A DNA stretch of 64,000 nucleotides from Variovorax sp. 770b2 (GCF_900115685.1 NZ_FOXJ01000001.1:3258449-3322448); one strand, 5' to 3'. Positions 34,802-44,795 are shown, counted from the first letter of the stretch. The notes: generated from the sequence alone by a model not told the origin. A program made the numbers and translations.

Positions 34802-37585
34802 ATGACAAGACATCTGTTGCCCGCGGCCCGCCCATCGGCCGTTCGCCCCTCCCCGTCCTCCAGCGGTTGGCGCCTCTCCATCCTGGGTGCGGCAGCCGCC
34901 GTGGCCCTGGGGATGGCCAGCACCGACGCCAGCGCTTTCACGCTGGGACAGCTGAAGGTGCAATCGGCGCTGGGCGAACCGCTGCGCGCCGAGATCGACG
35001 TGACCGAAATCGCCGCTGCCGAAGCGGACGGCCTGAAGATCAACATCGCCACCGCCGAAGCCTTCAAGAACGCGGGCGTTCCCTACAACTCGGCGCTCAG
35101 CGACGTCAAGGCGACGCTGCAGCGCCGTGCAGGCGGCCAGTACGTGGTGCGCCTGAGCGGCAGCCGCCCGCTGAGCGACCCGTTCATCGACCTGTTGCTC
35201 GAAGCCAACGGCTCCTCGGGCCGCATCGTCCGCGACTACACCGTGCTGCTCGATCCGCCGGTCACGCGCCAGGCCCAGGCGGCCGCCAGCACGCCGATCG
35301 CCCCTGTGGCGCCCCAGATCAGCGCCCCGGTCGAGCGCCCCGCCGTCGCGGCAGCCCGCGCACGCCGTGAGCGCGCTGCGGCCGCAGCGTCTGCAGCACC
35401 GCCGGTCGCCGCCGCGCCGACCCCGGCAGCCCCCGCCGCTGCGCCCGCGGCAGTTGCAGCCACCGCCCCCCGCGCCAGCGGTGGCGGCGAGCAGGTCACC
35501 GTGCAGCGCGGCGATACCGCCAGCAAGATTGCCGGCGCCCACAAGCCGGCCGACGTGTCCCTCGACCAGATGCTGGTCGCCCTGCTGCTCGCCAACCCCG
35601 ATGCGTTCATTGGCGGCAACGTCAACCGCATGAAGGCCGGCGCGGTGCTCGATCTGCCGGGCTCGACCGAAGCCAACGCCGTTCCCGCCGCGGAAGCACG
35701 CCGCACGGTCACCGCGCAAAGCCGCGACTTCGGCAGCTACCGCCAGCGCCTGGCCGAGAACGCGCCGACATCGAACGTCGCCGCCGCCAGCCGCAAGGCC
35801 TCGGGCAAACTGCAGGCCAATGTCGAAGACCGCAACGCGGCCGCCAGCGCACCCGACAAGCTCACGATCTCGCAAGGCAGCGCCTCCACCCGCGCGGCCG
35901 ACGAAAAGCTCGCGCAAGCCCGCCAGGCGCAGGAGAGCAGCAACCGCGTGGCGGAGCTGTCCAAGAACATCAACGATCTGAACAAGATCAAGTCCGGCGC
36001 TGGATCGTCGGCACCCGCCGCGGCGGCAGCGCCGGCGCCTGCCGCACCGGGAATCCCCGTTCCAACGCCTTCCACCAGCGCCACGACGTCGCCGCCAGCC
36101 GCCGCCGCACCGGCGCCAGTGGCGGCTGCGCCCGTCCCGGCACCTGCGGCACCCGCTCCTGCGGTGGCAGCCGCCGCACCGGCCGCACCCACGCCGGAAG
36201 CGACAGCTGCTGCACCCGCTGCCGCCGAACCCGCCGTCGCGCCTTCGGCAACGGAGGCCGCCGCCGTCCCCGCAGCAGCAGCCAGCGCCGCAGTTGCAGC
36301 ACCGGCTCCCGCTCCGAAGGCTGTGGTCAAGGCCGCTCCGCCGCCGCCGCCGGAACGCAGCTTCTTCGAAGAACTGCTGGACAACCCGCTGATGCTCGCC
36401 GGCGCCGCGCTGATCGCGCTCCTGGTCGGCTTCCTGCTGTACCGCGTGCTGGGTCGCCGGCGCGAGGAAATGAGCGAAAGCGTGTTCCTCGAGAGCCGCA
36501 TTCCGAAGGACTCGTTCTTCGGCGCCAGCGGCGGCGAATCGGTGGACACCAAGCACCGCGGCGACTCCACCGTCTCGTCGCTGTCGTACTCGCCGAGCCA
36601 GCTCGATGCGGGCGATGTCGACCCCGTCGCCGAAGCCGATGTCTACCTGGCCTACGGCCGCGACCTGCAGGCCGAGGAAATCCTGCGCGAAGCGCTCCGC
36701 CTGAACCCGGACCGCACCGCCATCCACTTGAAGCTGCTCGAAATCCACGCCAAGCGCCGCGACGTGCGGGCCTACGAAGGCCTGGCCACCGAAGTGCACA
36801 AGCTGACCGGCGGCGCGGGTTCCGACTGGAACCGCGTGGTCGACATGGGCAAGGACCTCGATCCGGGCAATCCGCTGTACGAATCGGGCGCCCCCCGCAG
36901 CGCGAGCCAGGCCGAAACGGCCGCCTTCGCAGGCGCACTGGCATCCGCCGCCAAGCCGCCTGTTGCCGCAGTGCCGACGCCCGTTGCACCGCCGCCGATC
37001 GCCTCGGCCCCGCCGCCGGCCTTCGTGCCCTCGGTGGCACCGCTGGATTTCGACCTGGACCTGAGCCAACCGGTGCCACTGGCACCGGCACCAAGCCACG
37101 CACCGGTCGGCGCCAGCCTGCCCAAGTCGGCTTATGCACCCGCCCCGACGACGGCACGCCCTGCCGCGCCGCTGTCCAACGGTCACGCGGCAACGCCCGT
37201 CGATCTGGAGAACGATTTCGACACGGCCCCCGGCGCCTTGACCCCCAACACCGTGCCGTCGAGCCTGGGCGATGCAGAGCACAACACGCGTCCGGCCATG
37301 CTGCGCAATGCGCTGCCTGCCGATTCGGGCTTCATCGAGTTCGACATGAGCGCACTGGCAGGCCTGCCGGCCCGCTCCAACGGTGCCGCCGAACCGGCAC
37401 GCGCCGCCAGCACGCTCGACGACGAAGGCGAAGACAGCCCCCACGCCGTCAAGCTCTCGCTCGCCCGCGAACTGCAGGCCATCGGCGACGTCGAAGGCGC
37501 GCGCTCGCTGGTCGAGGAAGTCGAAGCCGAAAGCGCTGGCGACCTCAAGTCGCAAGCCAAGCAACTGCTCGCGGAACTGCGCTGA
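34802..37585 (+). CDS. fimV: FimV-family peptidoglycan-binding inner-membrane protein
   Basis: A 927-residue polar hub protein of the FimV family, linked in Pseudomonas to type IV pili and polar localisation. It has an N-terminal signal sequence and a typical FimV start (LGQLKVQSALGEPLRAEIDV). A LysM-like region at about 230-290 (QVTVQRGDTASKIA) is followed by an Ala/Pro-rich linker, one transmembrane helix near residues 525-550 (LAGAALIALLVGFLLYRVL) and a cytoplasmic part with TPR-like segments (AYGRDLQAEEILREAL). The C-terminal FimV motif is DVEGARSLVEEVEAE. It stands between asd and truA as in Pseudomonas. Confidence 0.93.
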   Translation: MTRHLLPAARPSAVRPSPSSSGWRLSILGAAAAVALGMASTDASAFTLGQLKVQSALGEPLRAEIDVTEIAAAEADGLKINIATAEAFKNAGVPYNSALSDVKATLQRRAGGQYVVRLSGSRPLSDPFIDLLLEANGSSGRIVRDYTVLLDPPVTRQAQAAASTPIAPVAPQISAPVERPAVAAARARRERAAAAASAAPPVAAAPTPAAPAAAPAAVAATAPRASGGGEQVTVQRGDTASKIAGAHKPADVSLDQMLVALLLANPDAFIGGNVNRMKAGAVLDLPGSTEANAVPAAEARRTVTAQSRDFGSYRQRLAENAPTSNVAAASRKASGKLQANVEDRNAAASAPDKLTISQGSASTRAADEKLAQARQAQESSNRVAELSKNINDLNKIKSGAGSSAPAAAAAPAPAAPGIPVPTPSTSATTSPPAAAAPAPVAAAPVPAPAAPAPAVAAAAPAAPTPEATAAAPAAAEPAVAPSATEAAAVPAAAASAAVAAPAPAPKAVVKAAPPPPPERSFFEELLDNPLMLAGAALIALLVGFLLYRVLGRRREEMSESVFLESRIPKDSFFGASGGESVDTKHRGDSTVSSLSYSPSQLDAGDVDPVAEADVYLAYGRDLQAEEILREALRLNPDRTAIHLKLLEIHAKRRDVRAYEGLATEVHKLTGGAGSDWNRVVDMGKDLDPGNPLYESGAPRSASQAETAAFAGALASAAKPPVAAVPTPVAPPPIASAPPPAFVPSVAPLDFDLDLSQPVPLAPAPSHAPVGASLPKSAYAPAPTTARPAAPLSNGHAATPVDLENDFDTAPGALTPNTVPSSLGDAEHNTRPAMLRNALPADSGFIEFDMSALAGLPARSNGAAEPARAASTLDDEGEDSPHAVKLSLARELQAIGDVEGARSLVEEVEAESAGDLKSQAKQLLAELR

Positions 37586-37612
37586 GCCCTTGCTGTTTCC
37601 TTTCCTGAATTC

Positions 37613-38434
37613 GTGAGGCTGGCGCTCGGCATCCGCTACAACGGCCAGGCGTACGAGGGCTGGCAGAGCCAGCGCTCAGGGCGCACGGTTCAGGACAAGC
37701 TCGAGGCCGCCCTCGCGAAGTTCGCCGCCGACCCATCGGGTCGCATCGGCACGCTGTGCGCCGGCCGCACCGATGCCGGCGTGCACGCGCTGATGCAGGT
37801 GGTGCACTTCGACACCGACATCGAGCGCGAGCCCTTCTCCTGGATGCGCGGCACCAACCGCTTCCTGCCCGACGACATCGCGGTGCAGTGGGCCCAGCCG
37901 GTGCCCGACGAATTCCATTGCCGCGCCAGTGCCCTCGCGCGCCGCTACCTCTACGTGCTCTCGCAATCGCCGGTGCGGCCGAGCCTGGATTCGGGCCGCG
38001 TCGGCTGGTCGATGCACCCGCTCGATGGCGAAGCGATGCGCAAAGCCGCCACCGTGCTCATCGGCACGCATGACTTCAGTTCGTTCCGCGCCTCGGCCTG
38101 CCAGGCCAAATCGCCCGTGAAGAACCTGCGCCGCATCGAGATCACGCGGGTCGGCGAAGGCGAGCGATGCCGTTGGCACTTCGAGTTCGAGGCCGACGCC
38201 TTCCTGCACCACATGATCCGCAACCTGATGGGCTGCCTCGTGCGGATCGGTCGCGGCGACGAGCGGCCCGAGTGGATCGCCGAGGTGCTCCAGGCGCGCA
38301 GCCGCAAGGTCGCGGCGCCCACCTTCTCCGCGGACGGCCTGTACTTCCTCGGCCCGTTGTACGACGCCAGGTGGGGTCTGCCGGCCGAGGCCACGCTCCA
38401 GGCCGGCGGTGCTCCTTATGATGGTCCGCCATGA
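37613..38434 (+). CDS. truA: tRNA pseudouridine(38-40) synthase
   Basis: Makes pseudouridine at positions 38-40 of tRNA anticodon stems. The 273 residues match TruA. The catalytic aspartate is D54 in CAGRTDAGVHA, and FHMIRN-like and VGRG segments of the family are present (FLHHMIRNLMGCLVRIGRG). A GTG start at 37613 is used because it gives the standard N-terminus (RLALGIRYNGQAYEGWQ). It is 27 bp after fimV, and its stop overlaps the trpF start as ATGA. Confidence 0.96.
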   Translation: MRLALGIRYNGQAYEGWQSQRSGRTVQDKLEAALAKFAADPSGRIGTLCAGRTDAGVHALMQVVHFDTDIEREPFSWMRGTNRFLPDDIAVQWAQPVPDEFHCRASALARRYLYVLSQSPVRPSLDSGRVGWSMHPLDGEAMRKAATVLIGTHDFSSFRASACQAKSPVKNLRRIEITRVGEGERCRWHFEFEADAFLHHMIRNLMGCLVRIGRGDERPEWIAEVLQARSRKVAAPTFSADGLYFLGPLYDARWGLPAEATLQAGGAPYDGPP

Positions 38435-39132
38435 CGTCATCGCCTCCCCGCACCCGCATCAAGATCTGTGGCCTCACGCGTGAGGCCGACGTGGATGCCG
38501 CGGTCCAGGCCGGTGTCGATGCCGTCGGTTTCGTGCTCTATGCCCAAAGCCCCCGCGCCATCACGGCTGAACGTGCCGCCGAACTCGCCTCGCGACTGCC
38601 TCCTTTCATCACGCCGGTGCTCCTCTTCGTGAACGAGGATGCTCCCAAAGTCATAGCGTCACTCGCCCGCGTGAAGGGCGCCATCGCGCAGTTCCACGGT
38701 GAAGAGACGTCCGGACAGTGCGAGGAAGCCACCGGCCCGGGACGCTTTCGCTACATGCGCGCCGCCCGGATTCCGCTGGGGGCTGCCGGGGCCGGCTTCG
38801 ACCTCGTAAAATACGCTTCCGATTACTCCCACGCCCAGGCCATCCTGCTCGACGCCCATGTCGAAGGTTATGGCGGTGGCGGCAAGGCTTTCGATTGGTC
38901 ACTTCTTCCACCCGCCGTCGACGCTCACCTCGTCTTGAGTGGTGGGCTCACACCTGCAAACGTGAGCGATGGCATTCGCATCCTGCGGACACGCTGCAAG
39001 ACGCTGTCCGTTGATGTGAGCTCGGGCGTCGAAATCGACGGCCCGGGGAACAAGGGCCTGAAGGACGCCGGCAAGATCCGGCAATTCGTCGCCGCAGTCA
39101 GGGCGGCAGACGCCTCGTCCTTCTCCAGTTAG
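38431..39132 (+). CDS. trpF: Phosphoribosylanthranilate isomerase
   Basis: Catalyses the Amadori rearrangement of phosphoribosylanthranilate in tryptophan synthesis. The 233 residues match TrpF. The catalytic Cys is C13 in KICGLTREADVDAA, followed by DAVGFVLY, the catalytic Asp region LLDAHVEGYGGGG and the phosphate site VLSGGLTPANV. The C-terminal SSGVEIDGPGNKGLKD is typical. It overlaps truA by 4 bp and precedes trpB by 48 bp. Confidence 0.97.
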   Translation: MTSSPPRTRIKICGLTREADVDAAVQAGVDAVGFVLYAQSPRAITAERAAELASRLPPFITPVLLFVNEDAPKVIASLARVKGAIAQFHGEETSGQCEEATGPGRFRYMRAARIPLGAAGAGFDLVKYASDYSHAQAILLDAHVEGYGGGGKAFDWSLLPPAVDAHLVLSGGLTPANVSDGIRILRTRCKTLSVDVSSGVEIDGPGNKGLKDAGKIRQFVAAVRAADASSFSS

Positions 39133-39180
39133 CCGCCGCACCCGATCGTCATTCGGGCTGCGGCCCAACGATCGAGAACC

Positions 39181-40467
39181 ATGCAAAGCAATTTCCAGGA
39201 TTACCAGCAACCCGACGCCACCGGCCACTTCGGCAACTACGGCGGCACCTTCGCGAGCGAAACGCTCACCCACGCGATCAACGAACTGCGCGACGCGTAT
39301 GCAAAGTTCAAGAACGATCCGGCGTTCCTCGCCGAATTCCACTACGAGCTGAAGCACTTCGTGGGGCGCCCCTCGCCGATCTACCACGCCGCGCGCACCA
39401 GCCGCGAAATGGGCGGCGCGCAGATCTACCTGAAGCGCGAAGACTTGAACCACACCGGCGCGCACAAGATCAACAACGTGATCGGCCAGGCGATGCTCGC
39501 GCGCCACATGGGCAAGCCCCGCATCATTGCCGAGACCGGCGCCGGCCAGCACGGCGTGGCGACGGCCACGATCTGTGCGCGCTACGGCCTCGAATGCGTG
39601 GTCTACATGGGCAGCCAGGACGTGAAGCGCCAGAGCCCCAACGTCTACCGCATGAACCTGCTCGGTGCCACCGTGGTGCCGGTGGAGTCGGGCAGCAAGA
39701 CGCTGAAGGACGCGCTCAACGAGGCGATGCGCGACTGGGTGACGAACGTGGAAAACACCTTCTACATCATCGGCACCGTGGCAGGCCCGCACCCCTACCC
39801 GACGATGGTGCGCGACTTCCAGAGCGTGATCGGCACCGAGTGCATCGAGCAGATGCCCGCCATGCTCGCGGCCGACGGCATCACGGGTGAAGCCGAGGGC
39901 AGGCAGCCCGACGTGGTGGTCGCCTGCGTGGGCGGCGGCAGCAACGCGATCGGCATCTTCCACCCCTACATTCCGTTTGCCGGCACCCGGCTCATCGGCG
40001 TGGAAGCGGCGGGCGAAGGCCTGGACAGCGGCAAGCACGCGGCCTCGATCCTTCGCGGCAGCCCCGGCGTGCTGCACGGCAACCGCACCTACCTGCTGCA
40101 GAACGAAGACGGCCAGATCACCGAGACGCACAGCATCAGCGCCGGTCTCGACTACCCCGGCGTCGGCCCCGAGCACGCGTACCTGGCCGACATCGGTCGC
40201 GCCGAGTACGTCGGCATCACCGACGTCGAGGCGCTCGAGGCCTTCCACTACCTGTGTCGAACGGAGGGCATCATTCCCGCGCTCGAATCCAGCCACGCCG
40301 TGGCCTACGCGCTGAAGCTCGCGAAAACCATGCGCCCCGACCAGTCGATCCTGGTGAACCTCTCGGGCCGCGGCGACAAGGACATCGGTACCGTGGCCGA
40401 CCTGTCGGGCGTCGATTTCTACGACCGGCCCTCGATGCGCGGCCTGAGCGTGAAGGGAGGCAAGTGA
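39181..40467 (+). CDS. trpB: Tryptophan synthase beta subunit
   Basis: PLP-dependent condensation of indole and serine to tryptophan. The 428 residues match TrpB. The PLP-binding lysine is K96 in HTGAHKINN, the glycine-rich phosphate loop is [12 protein letters not shown], and GRGDKD near the C-terminus is the usual late motif. The N-terminus is about 20 residues longer than E. coli TrpB. Its stop shares one base with the trpA start (TGATG). Confidence 0.98.
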   Translation: MQSNFQDYQQPDATGHFGNYGGTFASETLTHAINELRDAYAKFKNDPAFLAEFHYELKHFVGRPSPIYHAARTSREMGGAQIYLKREDLNHTGAHKINNVIGQAMLARHMGKPRIIAETGAGQHGVATATICARYGLECVVYMGSQDVKRQSPNVYRMNLLGATVVPVESGSKTLKDALNEAMRDWVTNVENTFYIIGTVAGPHPYPTMVRDFQSVIGTECIEQMPAMLAADGITGEAEGRQPDVVVACVGGGSNAIGIFHPYIPFAGTRLIGVEAAGEGLDSGKHAASILRGSPGVLHGNRTYLLQNEDGQITETHSISAGLDYPGVGPEHAYLADIGRAEYVGITDVEALEAFHYLCRTEGIIPALESSHAVAYALKLAKTMRPDQSILVNLSGRGDKDIGTVADLSGVDFYDRPSMRGLSVKGGK

Positions 40468-41312
40468 TGAGCCGCATTGCCGCAACCTTCAAGACGCTCC
40501 AGGCGCAGGGCCGCAAGGCCCTGATTCCCTACGTCACCGCCGGCTTCCCCTTCGCCGACATCACGCCCGAGCTGATGCACAGCATGGTCGAGGCGGGTGC
40601 CGACGTGATCGAGCTGGGCGTGCCCTTCTCCGACCCGATGGCCGACGGCCCCGTGATCCAGAAGGCCGGCGAGGCCGCGCTCGCACTGGGCATCGGCATG
40701 AAGCAGGTGCTCGCCATCGTGGCCGCCTTCCGCCAGAAGGACACGACCACGCCGGTCGTGCTGATGGGCTACGCCAACCCGGTCGAGCGCTATGACCTCG
40801 TGCACGGCAAGCAAGCCTTCATCCGCGATGCGGCGTCCGCCGGCGTCGACGGCCTGCTGGTGGTCGACTACCCGCCCGAGGAATGCGAGGCCTTCGCCGC
40901 CGACCTGAAGGCCGCCGGCATCGATCTGATCTTCCTCTTGGCGCCCACGAGCACCGACCAGCGCATGGCGCAGGTCGCGCGCATCGCGACCGGCTACGTC
41001 TACTACGTGTCGCTCAAGGGCGTGACCGGCGCGGGCCACCTGGACACCGAGGCGGTCGGCCAGATGATTCCGCGCATCCGCCAGCATGTGAGCATCCCGG
41101 TCGGCGTGGGCTTCGGCATCCGCGACGCGCGCACCGCGCAGGCGGTCGGATCGGCGGCGGACGCCGTCGTGATCGGCACCAGGATCATCCAGTTGATCGA
41201 CGGGCAGCCGCGCGAGAAGGTGGTGCCCGCGGTGCGCGAATTCCTCGCCGGCATCCGCGAGGCGCTGGACGCCCTGCCGGCGGCTACCCCCAAGAATGAG
41301 GCTGGCCGATAA
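40467..41312 (+). CDS. trpA: Tryptophan synthase alpha subunit
   Basis: Cleaves indole-3-glycerol phosphate and channels indole to TrpB. The 281 residues match TrpA. The catalytic Glu and Asp are E49 ([11 protein letters not shown]) and D60 (MADGPVIQ), identical to the numbering in Salmonella. The ATG at 40467 overlaps the trpB stop by one base and is preceded by GGGAGGCAAG, so it is chosen over the longer open frame upstream. It is followed by a dispersed palindromic repeat and then accD. Confidence 0.98.
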   Translation: MSRIAATFKTLQAQGRKALIPYVTAGFPFADITPELMHSMVEAGADVIELGVPFSDPMADGPVIQKAGEAALALGIGMKQVLAIVAAFRQKDTTTPVVLMGYANPVERYDLVHGKQAFIRDAASAGVDGLLVVDYPPEECEAFAADLKAAGIDLIFLLAPTSTDQRMAQVARIATGYVYYVSLKGVTGAGHLDTEAVGQMIPRIRQHVSIPVGVGFGIRDARTAQAVGSAADAVVIGTRIIQLIDGQPREKVVPAVREFLAGIREALDALPAATPKNEAGR

Positions 41313-41323
41313 TCTCGGTTGCC

Positions 41324-41360
41324 CTCACCCCAGCCCCTCTCCCCCAAAGGAGAGGGGAGC
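41324..41360. repeat. Dispersed palindromic repeat (CCCTCACCCCAGCCCC type)
   Basis: Arms CCCCTCTCC (41334-41342) and GGAGAGGGG (41349-41357) form a perfect 9-bp stem with a 6-base loop, preceded by CCCTCACCCCAG. This is a well-known intergenic repeat form in many Proteobacteria, including Burkholderiales. It lies in the short trpA-accD gap, just upstream of the accD Shine-Dalgarno region. No second copy was noticed in this window. Confidence 0.65.
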
Positions 41361-41375
41361 TAATTCCGGAGTCCT

Positions 41376-42248
41376 ATGAGCTGGCTTGAAAAACTGCTAC
41401 CCGCCAAGATCGCACAAACCGACCCTGCCGAGCGCCGCCAGGTGCCCGAGGGCCTGTGGATCAAATGCCCGGCCTGCGAGACGGTGCTCTACAAGACCGA
41501 CCTGGAGCACAACCAGAACGTCTGCCCGAGCTGCAGCCACCACCACCGCATCGGCGCCCGCGCGCGCCTGGACGCGTTCCTCGACGCCGAGGGCCGCTAC
41601 GAAGTCGGCCAGGAGGTGCTCCCCGTCGACGCCCTGAAGTTCAAGGACAGCCGCAAGTACCCCGAGCGGCTGAAGGAAGCGCTGGAGAACACCGGCGAGA
41701 CCGACGCGCTGGTCGTCATCGGCGGCTCGGTCCACAGCATCAACGTGGTCGTGGCCTGCTTCGAATTCGAATTCATGGGCGGCAGCATGGGCAGCGTGGT
41801 CGGCGAGCGCTTCGTGCGTGGCGTCGAAACGGCCATCGAACAGAAGGTGCCCTTCATCTGCTTCACCGCCACCGGCGGCGCGCGCATGCAGGAGGGCCTC
41901 CTCTCGCTCATGCAGATGGCCAAGACCAACGCCTCGCTCACGCGCCTGGCGAAGAAGGGCCTGCCCTACATCAGCGTGCTGACCGACCCGACCATGGGCG
42001 GCGTGAGCGCCGGCTTCGCTTTCGTGGGCGACGTGGTCATTGCAGAACCCAAGGCGCTGATCGGCTTTGCCGGCCCGCGCGTGATCGAGTCGACCGTGCG
42101 CGTGACGCTGCCCGAAGGCTTCCAGCGCGCCGAGTTCCTGCAGACCAAGGGCGCGATCGACTTCATCAGCGACCGCCGCGAACTGCGCAAGACCATCGCG
42201 AGCACGCTCGCGATGCTGCTGCGCCAGCCAGCCGACGCGGTGAGCTGA
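41376..42248 (+). CDS. accD: Acetyl-CoA carboxylase carboxyltransferase beta subunit
   Basis: With AccA forms the carboxyltransferase that makes malonyl-CoA for fatty acid synthesis. The 290 residues match AccD. The N-terminal four-Cys zinc finger uses C31, C34, C50 and C53 (CPAC, CPSC). The crotonase-like core has [27 protein letters not shown] and GFAGPRVIE. It follows trpA, an order shared by many bacteria. Confidence 0.98.
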   Translation: MSWLEKLLPAKIAQTDPAERRQVPEGLWIKCPACETVLYKTDLEHNQNVCPSCSHHHRIGARARLDAFLDAEGRYEVGQEVLPVDALKFKDSRKYPERLKEALENTGETDALVVIGGSVHSINVVVACFEFEFMGGSMGSVVGERFVRGVETAIEQKVPFICFTATGGARMQEGLLSLMQMAKTNASLTRLAKKGLPYISVLTDPTMGGVSAGFAFVGDVVIAEPKALIGFAGPRVIESTVRVTLPEGFQRAEFLQTKGAIDFISDRRELRKTIASTLAMLLRQPADAVS

Positions 42249-42277
42249 CCGCGCAGCGAAACGCGACAAGCCAAAGC

Positions 42278-42313
42278 AAAAGGGCCCAGGTGCAATGCAC
42301 CCGGGCCCTTTTT
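42278..42313 (+). terminator. Intrinsic terminator after accD
   Basis: A GGGCCC stem at the base and a GGTGC upper stem, separated by one A-C mismatch, pair 42278-42293 with 42297-42313. A TTTTT tract and further T-rich bases follow on the plus strand. It ends the trp-accD transcript. Confidence 0.85.
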
Positions 42314-42332
42314 GTTTGTTTGCTGCGACTCT

Positions 42333-42395
42333 CAAGTCAATGTGGCCTTGCCACTTGACTTGATCTCCCGCGGGGGGCGGGCTGGGCGCAGCCCG
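42333..42395. repeat. Compound hairpin element in the accD-yggT convergent gap
   Basis: Two hairpins lie in tandem. Arms CAAGTCAA-T-GTGGC (42333-42346) pair with GCCAC-TTGACTTG (42350-42362) over 13 bp with one bulged T and a 3-base loop. CGGGCTG (42378-42384) then pairs with CAGCCCG (42389-42395) around GGCG. Both are intergenic and do not have T runs. They look like a dispersed repeat or the yggT transcript end. Confidence 0.45.
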
Positions 42396-42408
42396 GCCCC
42401 GGGGGCGC

Positions 42409-42969
42409 TCAGAAAGTCAGTTGGTAGGCAAACACCAGCAGATTGCTCAGCACGATCGCGATCACCTGCAGCACCACGATAGCGGCCAGGGGCGACAGGT
42501 CCACGCCGCCGATCAGCGGGATGAAGCGGCGGAATGGCCGCACCAGCGGTTCGGCCAATCGGGAGATCAGGTCGAGCAGCATCGGCGACGCGCCCGGCAC
42601 CCACGACAGCACGGCATAGACCACCAGGAGCGCGGTCAGCCCCGAGATCGCAAGCTGCAGCAACCCCACGAGCGACACCAGCGGCAAGGTGGCGATGCGG
42701 CCGAGGTTGCCGATCAGGAGCCACAGCAGCAGGAACTTCAGCATCACCAGCAGCCAGGCGGCGATCAGGCTCGCCAGGTCCCAGCGCTTGACCGCAGGCA
42801 CGATGCGCCGCAGCGGCAGCACGATCCAGTCGGTGATCGCGAACACGAAACGCCCGAGCGGATTGCCGAACGGCACCCGGTGGTACTGCATGTACAGGCG
42901 CAGGAGGCAGGCGCCGCCGAGCAGGCCGACGATCACGTCGAGAAGGAACGAGGGTATCTGGTACAACAT
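42409..42969 (-). CDS. YggT family membrane protein
   Basis: A 186-residue inner-membrane protein with two YggT domains, each with a pair of hydrophobic helices (about 8-30, 60-100, 105-120 and 160-180). The typical phrase VLSWVPGASP is followed by RLAEPLVRPFRRFIPL. The family is linked to osmotic tolerance and cell division or photosystem biogenesis in other organisms. The exact role here is unknown. The ATG at 42969 is chosen to start at MLYQIPSFLLD. It converges with accD and diverges from the GT2 gene. Confidence 0.9.
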   Translation of the reverse strand: MLYQIPSFLLDVIVGLLGGACLLRLYMQYHRVPFGNPLGRFVFAITDWIVLPLRRIVPAVKRWDLASLIAAWLLVMLKFLLLWLLIGNLGRIATLPLVSLVGLLQLAISGLTALLVVYAVLSWVPGASPMLLDLISRLAEPLVRPFRRFIPLIGGVDLSPLAAIVVLQVIAIVLSNLLVFAYQLTF

Positions 42970-43049
42970 GTGGGTCTCAGGAGATGGGCGGCAACGAGCC
43001 CATTTTGGATCACAAGGCCTCCGGCCTCCCACGTCCCCTTCGGATTTCC

Positions 43050-44015
43050 ATGCCTTTGCTCAGCGTCGTGCTTCCCACTTTCAACAGCGGCGAATTCGTT
43101 GTCGAAACCATCGCGTCCCTGATGGCGCAAAGCTTCACCGACTTCGAGTTGCTGATCATGGACGACGCGAGTTCGGACGGCACCTGGGAGCGCCTGGCCC
43201 GTCTGGACGACGCGCGCATCCGATTGCATCGCAACGCGGTCAATGTCGGGCTTCCGACCAACATGAACATCGCCATGTCGATGGCCTCCGGCAAGTACCT
43301 GGCCCGCGTGGATCATGACGATTGCGCCGCGCCCGAGCGCTTCGCGCTGCAGGTGGCCCTGCTGGAACGAGAGCCCTCGATCACCGTGGTGGGCAGCCAG
43401 CTGGAGCACTTTCACGACGAAGTCGGCATCACGATGCTGCCGTCGGACGACGCGACGATCAAGGCGCACATGGTCCAGGGCTTCGAGTACCTCGCGAACC
43501 AGAGCACGATGGGCCGGCTGGATTTCTACCGTGCGCACGCGCTGCGATTCGACCCCAATCTGTACGTGGTGGACGATCTGGGCTTCTGGATGGACTGCAT
43601 GCTGCACGGCGCGCGCTTCGCCAACCTGCCCGAACCCCTGACGCGCTACCGTGTCCATGCGAACATGACCTCGCGAATCCTGCAGGCGGATCGGCTGTAC
43701 GCCTCCAAGGACCGAATCTACCGCCGCTTTCTGCCGCTGCTGTTCCCACGCCTGAGTGGCCAGGAGTGCGAGCAATTGCTGATGCTGTACCGGCGTCAGG
43801 AAGACATGCCGCAAACACTGGCCTACATGGTGGACGTTCATCGCGCCGCCCGCAGTGCCCTCTCTCACATCGACACCCGCTGGGGGCAAAGCGAAAGCGG
43901 TTGCCGGCAATCGATCCTGAACTTGCTGAACAATGCGCGGCAAGGGTTCGAGACAAGAGGAATACTGCGCAACGAGCATGCGGAAATCCTCGATCTGATC
44001 TTTCAATCCCATTGA
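43050..44015 (+). CDS. Glycosyltransferase family 2 protein
   Basis: A 321-residue soluble GT-A glycosyltransferase. The N-terminal segment SVVLPTFNSGEFVVETI and the Asp-rich DDASSDGT (38-45) bind the nucleotide sugar, and the DxD is DHDD at 88-91. LPEPLTRYRVHANMTSR near residue 205 is the conserved GT2 acceptor-end segment. The ATG at 43050 gives the standard GT2 start, and the longer frame to 42984 adds no family sequence. It is a single gene between yggT (divergent) and the LON-domain gene. The acceptor is not known. Confidence 0.9.
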   Translation: MPLLSVVLPTFNSGEFVVETIASLMAQSFTDFELLIMDDASSDGTWERLARLDDARIRLHRNAVNVGLPTNMNIAMSMASGKYLARVDHDDCAAPERFALQVALLEREPSITVVGSQLEHFHDEVGITMLPSDDATIKAHMVQGFEYLANQSTMGRLDFYRAHALRFDPNLYVVDDLGFWMDCMLHGARFANLPEPLTRYRVHANMTSRILQADRLYASKDRIYRRFLPLLFPRLSGQECEQLLMLYRRQEDMPQTLAYMVDVHRAARSALSHIDTRWGQSESGCRQSILNLLNNARQGFETRGILRNEHAEILDLIFQSH

Positions 44016-44045
44016 CTTCGACGTTCTGCGACGAACCGCCCTGAC

Positions 44046-44672
44046 GTGCAAATTCCGCTTTTTCCATTGGGGACGGTGCTGTTTCCCGGTGGCCTCCTTC
44101 CGCTGCGCATTTTCGAAGTGCGCTACCTCGACATGATCGGCAAGTGCCGCAAGGCCGATCTGCCTTTCGGCGTGGTCAACCTGACCCACGGCAGCGAAGT
44201 GCGAAAAGCCGGTGCCGACGCCGAAGGCTTTGCCACGGTCGGCACCCTGGCCAGCATCCGCGAGTTCGAGTCGCCGCAAAGCGGACTGCTGCAGATCGAG
44301 TGCGTGGGCACCCAGCGCTTTCGCATTCGGAGCACCGAACTGCAGAAGCACGGGCTGTGGGTCGCCGAAGTGGAAGCAGTGATCGACGACATCACGCTCG
44401 AAATTCCGGACGACCTCCAGCACACGGCCATTGCCTTGCGACGCCTGGTCGACACCCTCGAAGAACGCCGACGCGCGCAGGGTGCGGAAACCGTGCGCTT
44501 GCCCATCGGCGAACCCTACCGCTTCGACGACTGCGGCTGGGTGGCGAACCGCTGGTGCGAGCTGGTGCCGATGCAGCTCGAACTGCGGCAGCGGCTGATG
44601 GAACTCGACAGCCCCTTGATGCGGCTCGAGCTGGTCAGCGATCTGCTCGCACGCACGGGCATCACTGAATAG
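44046..44672 (+). CDS. LON N-terminal substrate-binding domain protein
   Basis: A 208-residue stand-alone LON substrate-binding domain without the AAA or protease domains. It starts IPLFPLGTVLFPGGLLPLRIFE, the LON family opening. GQI-type beta-sheet segments (FGVVNL, VGTLASI, GTQRFRIR) and a C-terminal helical region (LRRLVDTLEERR) follow. The GTG at 44046 is used, because it places the conserved opening at residue 3. Function of such stand-alone proteins is unclear. It is 30 bp after the GT2 gene and ends before lysS. Confidence 0.9.
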   Translation: MQIPLFPLGTVLFPGGLLPLRIFEVRYLDMIGKCRKADLPFGVVNLTHGSEVRKAGADAEGFATVGTLASIREFESPQSGLLQIECVGTQRFRIRSTELQKHGLWVAEVEAVIDDITLEIPDDLQHTAIALRRLVDTLEERRRAQGAETVRLPIGEPYRFDDCGWVANRWCELVPMQLELRQRLMELDSPLMRLELVSDLLARTGITE

Positions 44673-44747
44673 TCAGCTATATTTTTCGTAGCGTATCGCG
44701 CAGGATTGGCGGGCGCTGGCAGCCGGTCGTGCTCGAACCCGATCGGC

Positions 44748-44753
44748 TAAAAT
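44748..44753 (+). promoter_or_regulatory. Candidate -10 element for lysS
   Basis: TAAAAT in the context GGCTAAAATCACC lies 43 bp before the lysS ATG. The -35 region is weak (GGTCGT at 17-bp spacing). This motif form is common at betaproteobacterial promoters. Confidence 0.35.
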
Positions 44754-44795
44754 CACCGGCTCGCGCACGTTCCTGTTGCGCCTCACCCGTTCCTC

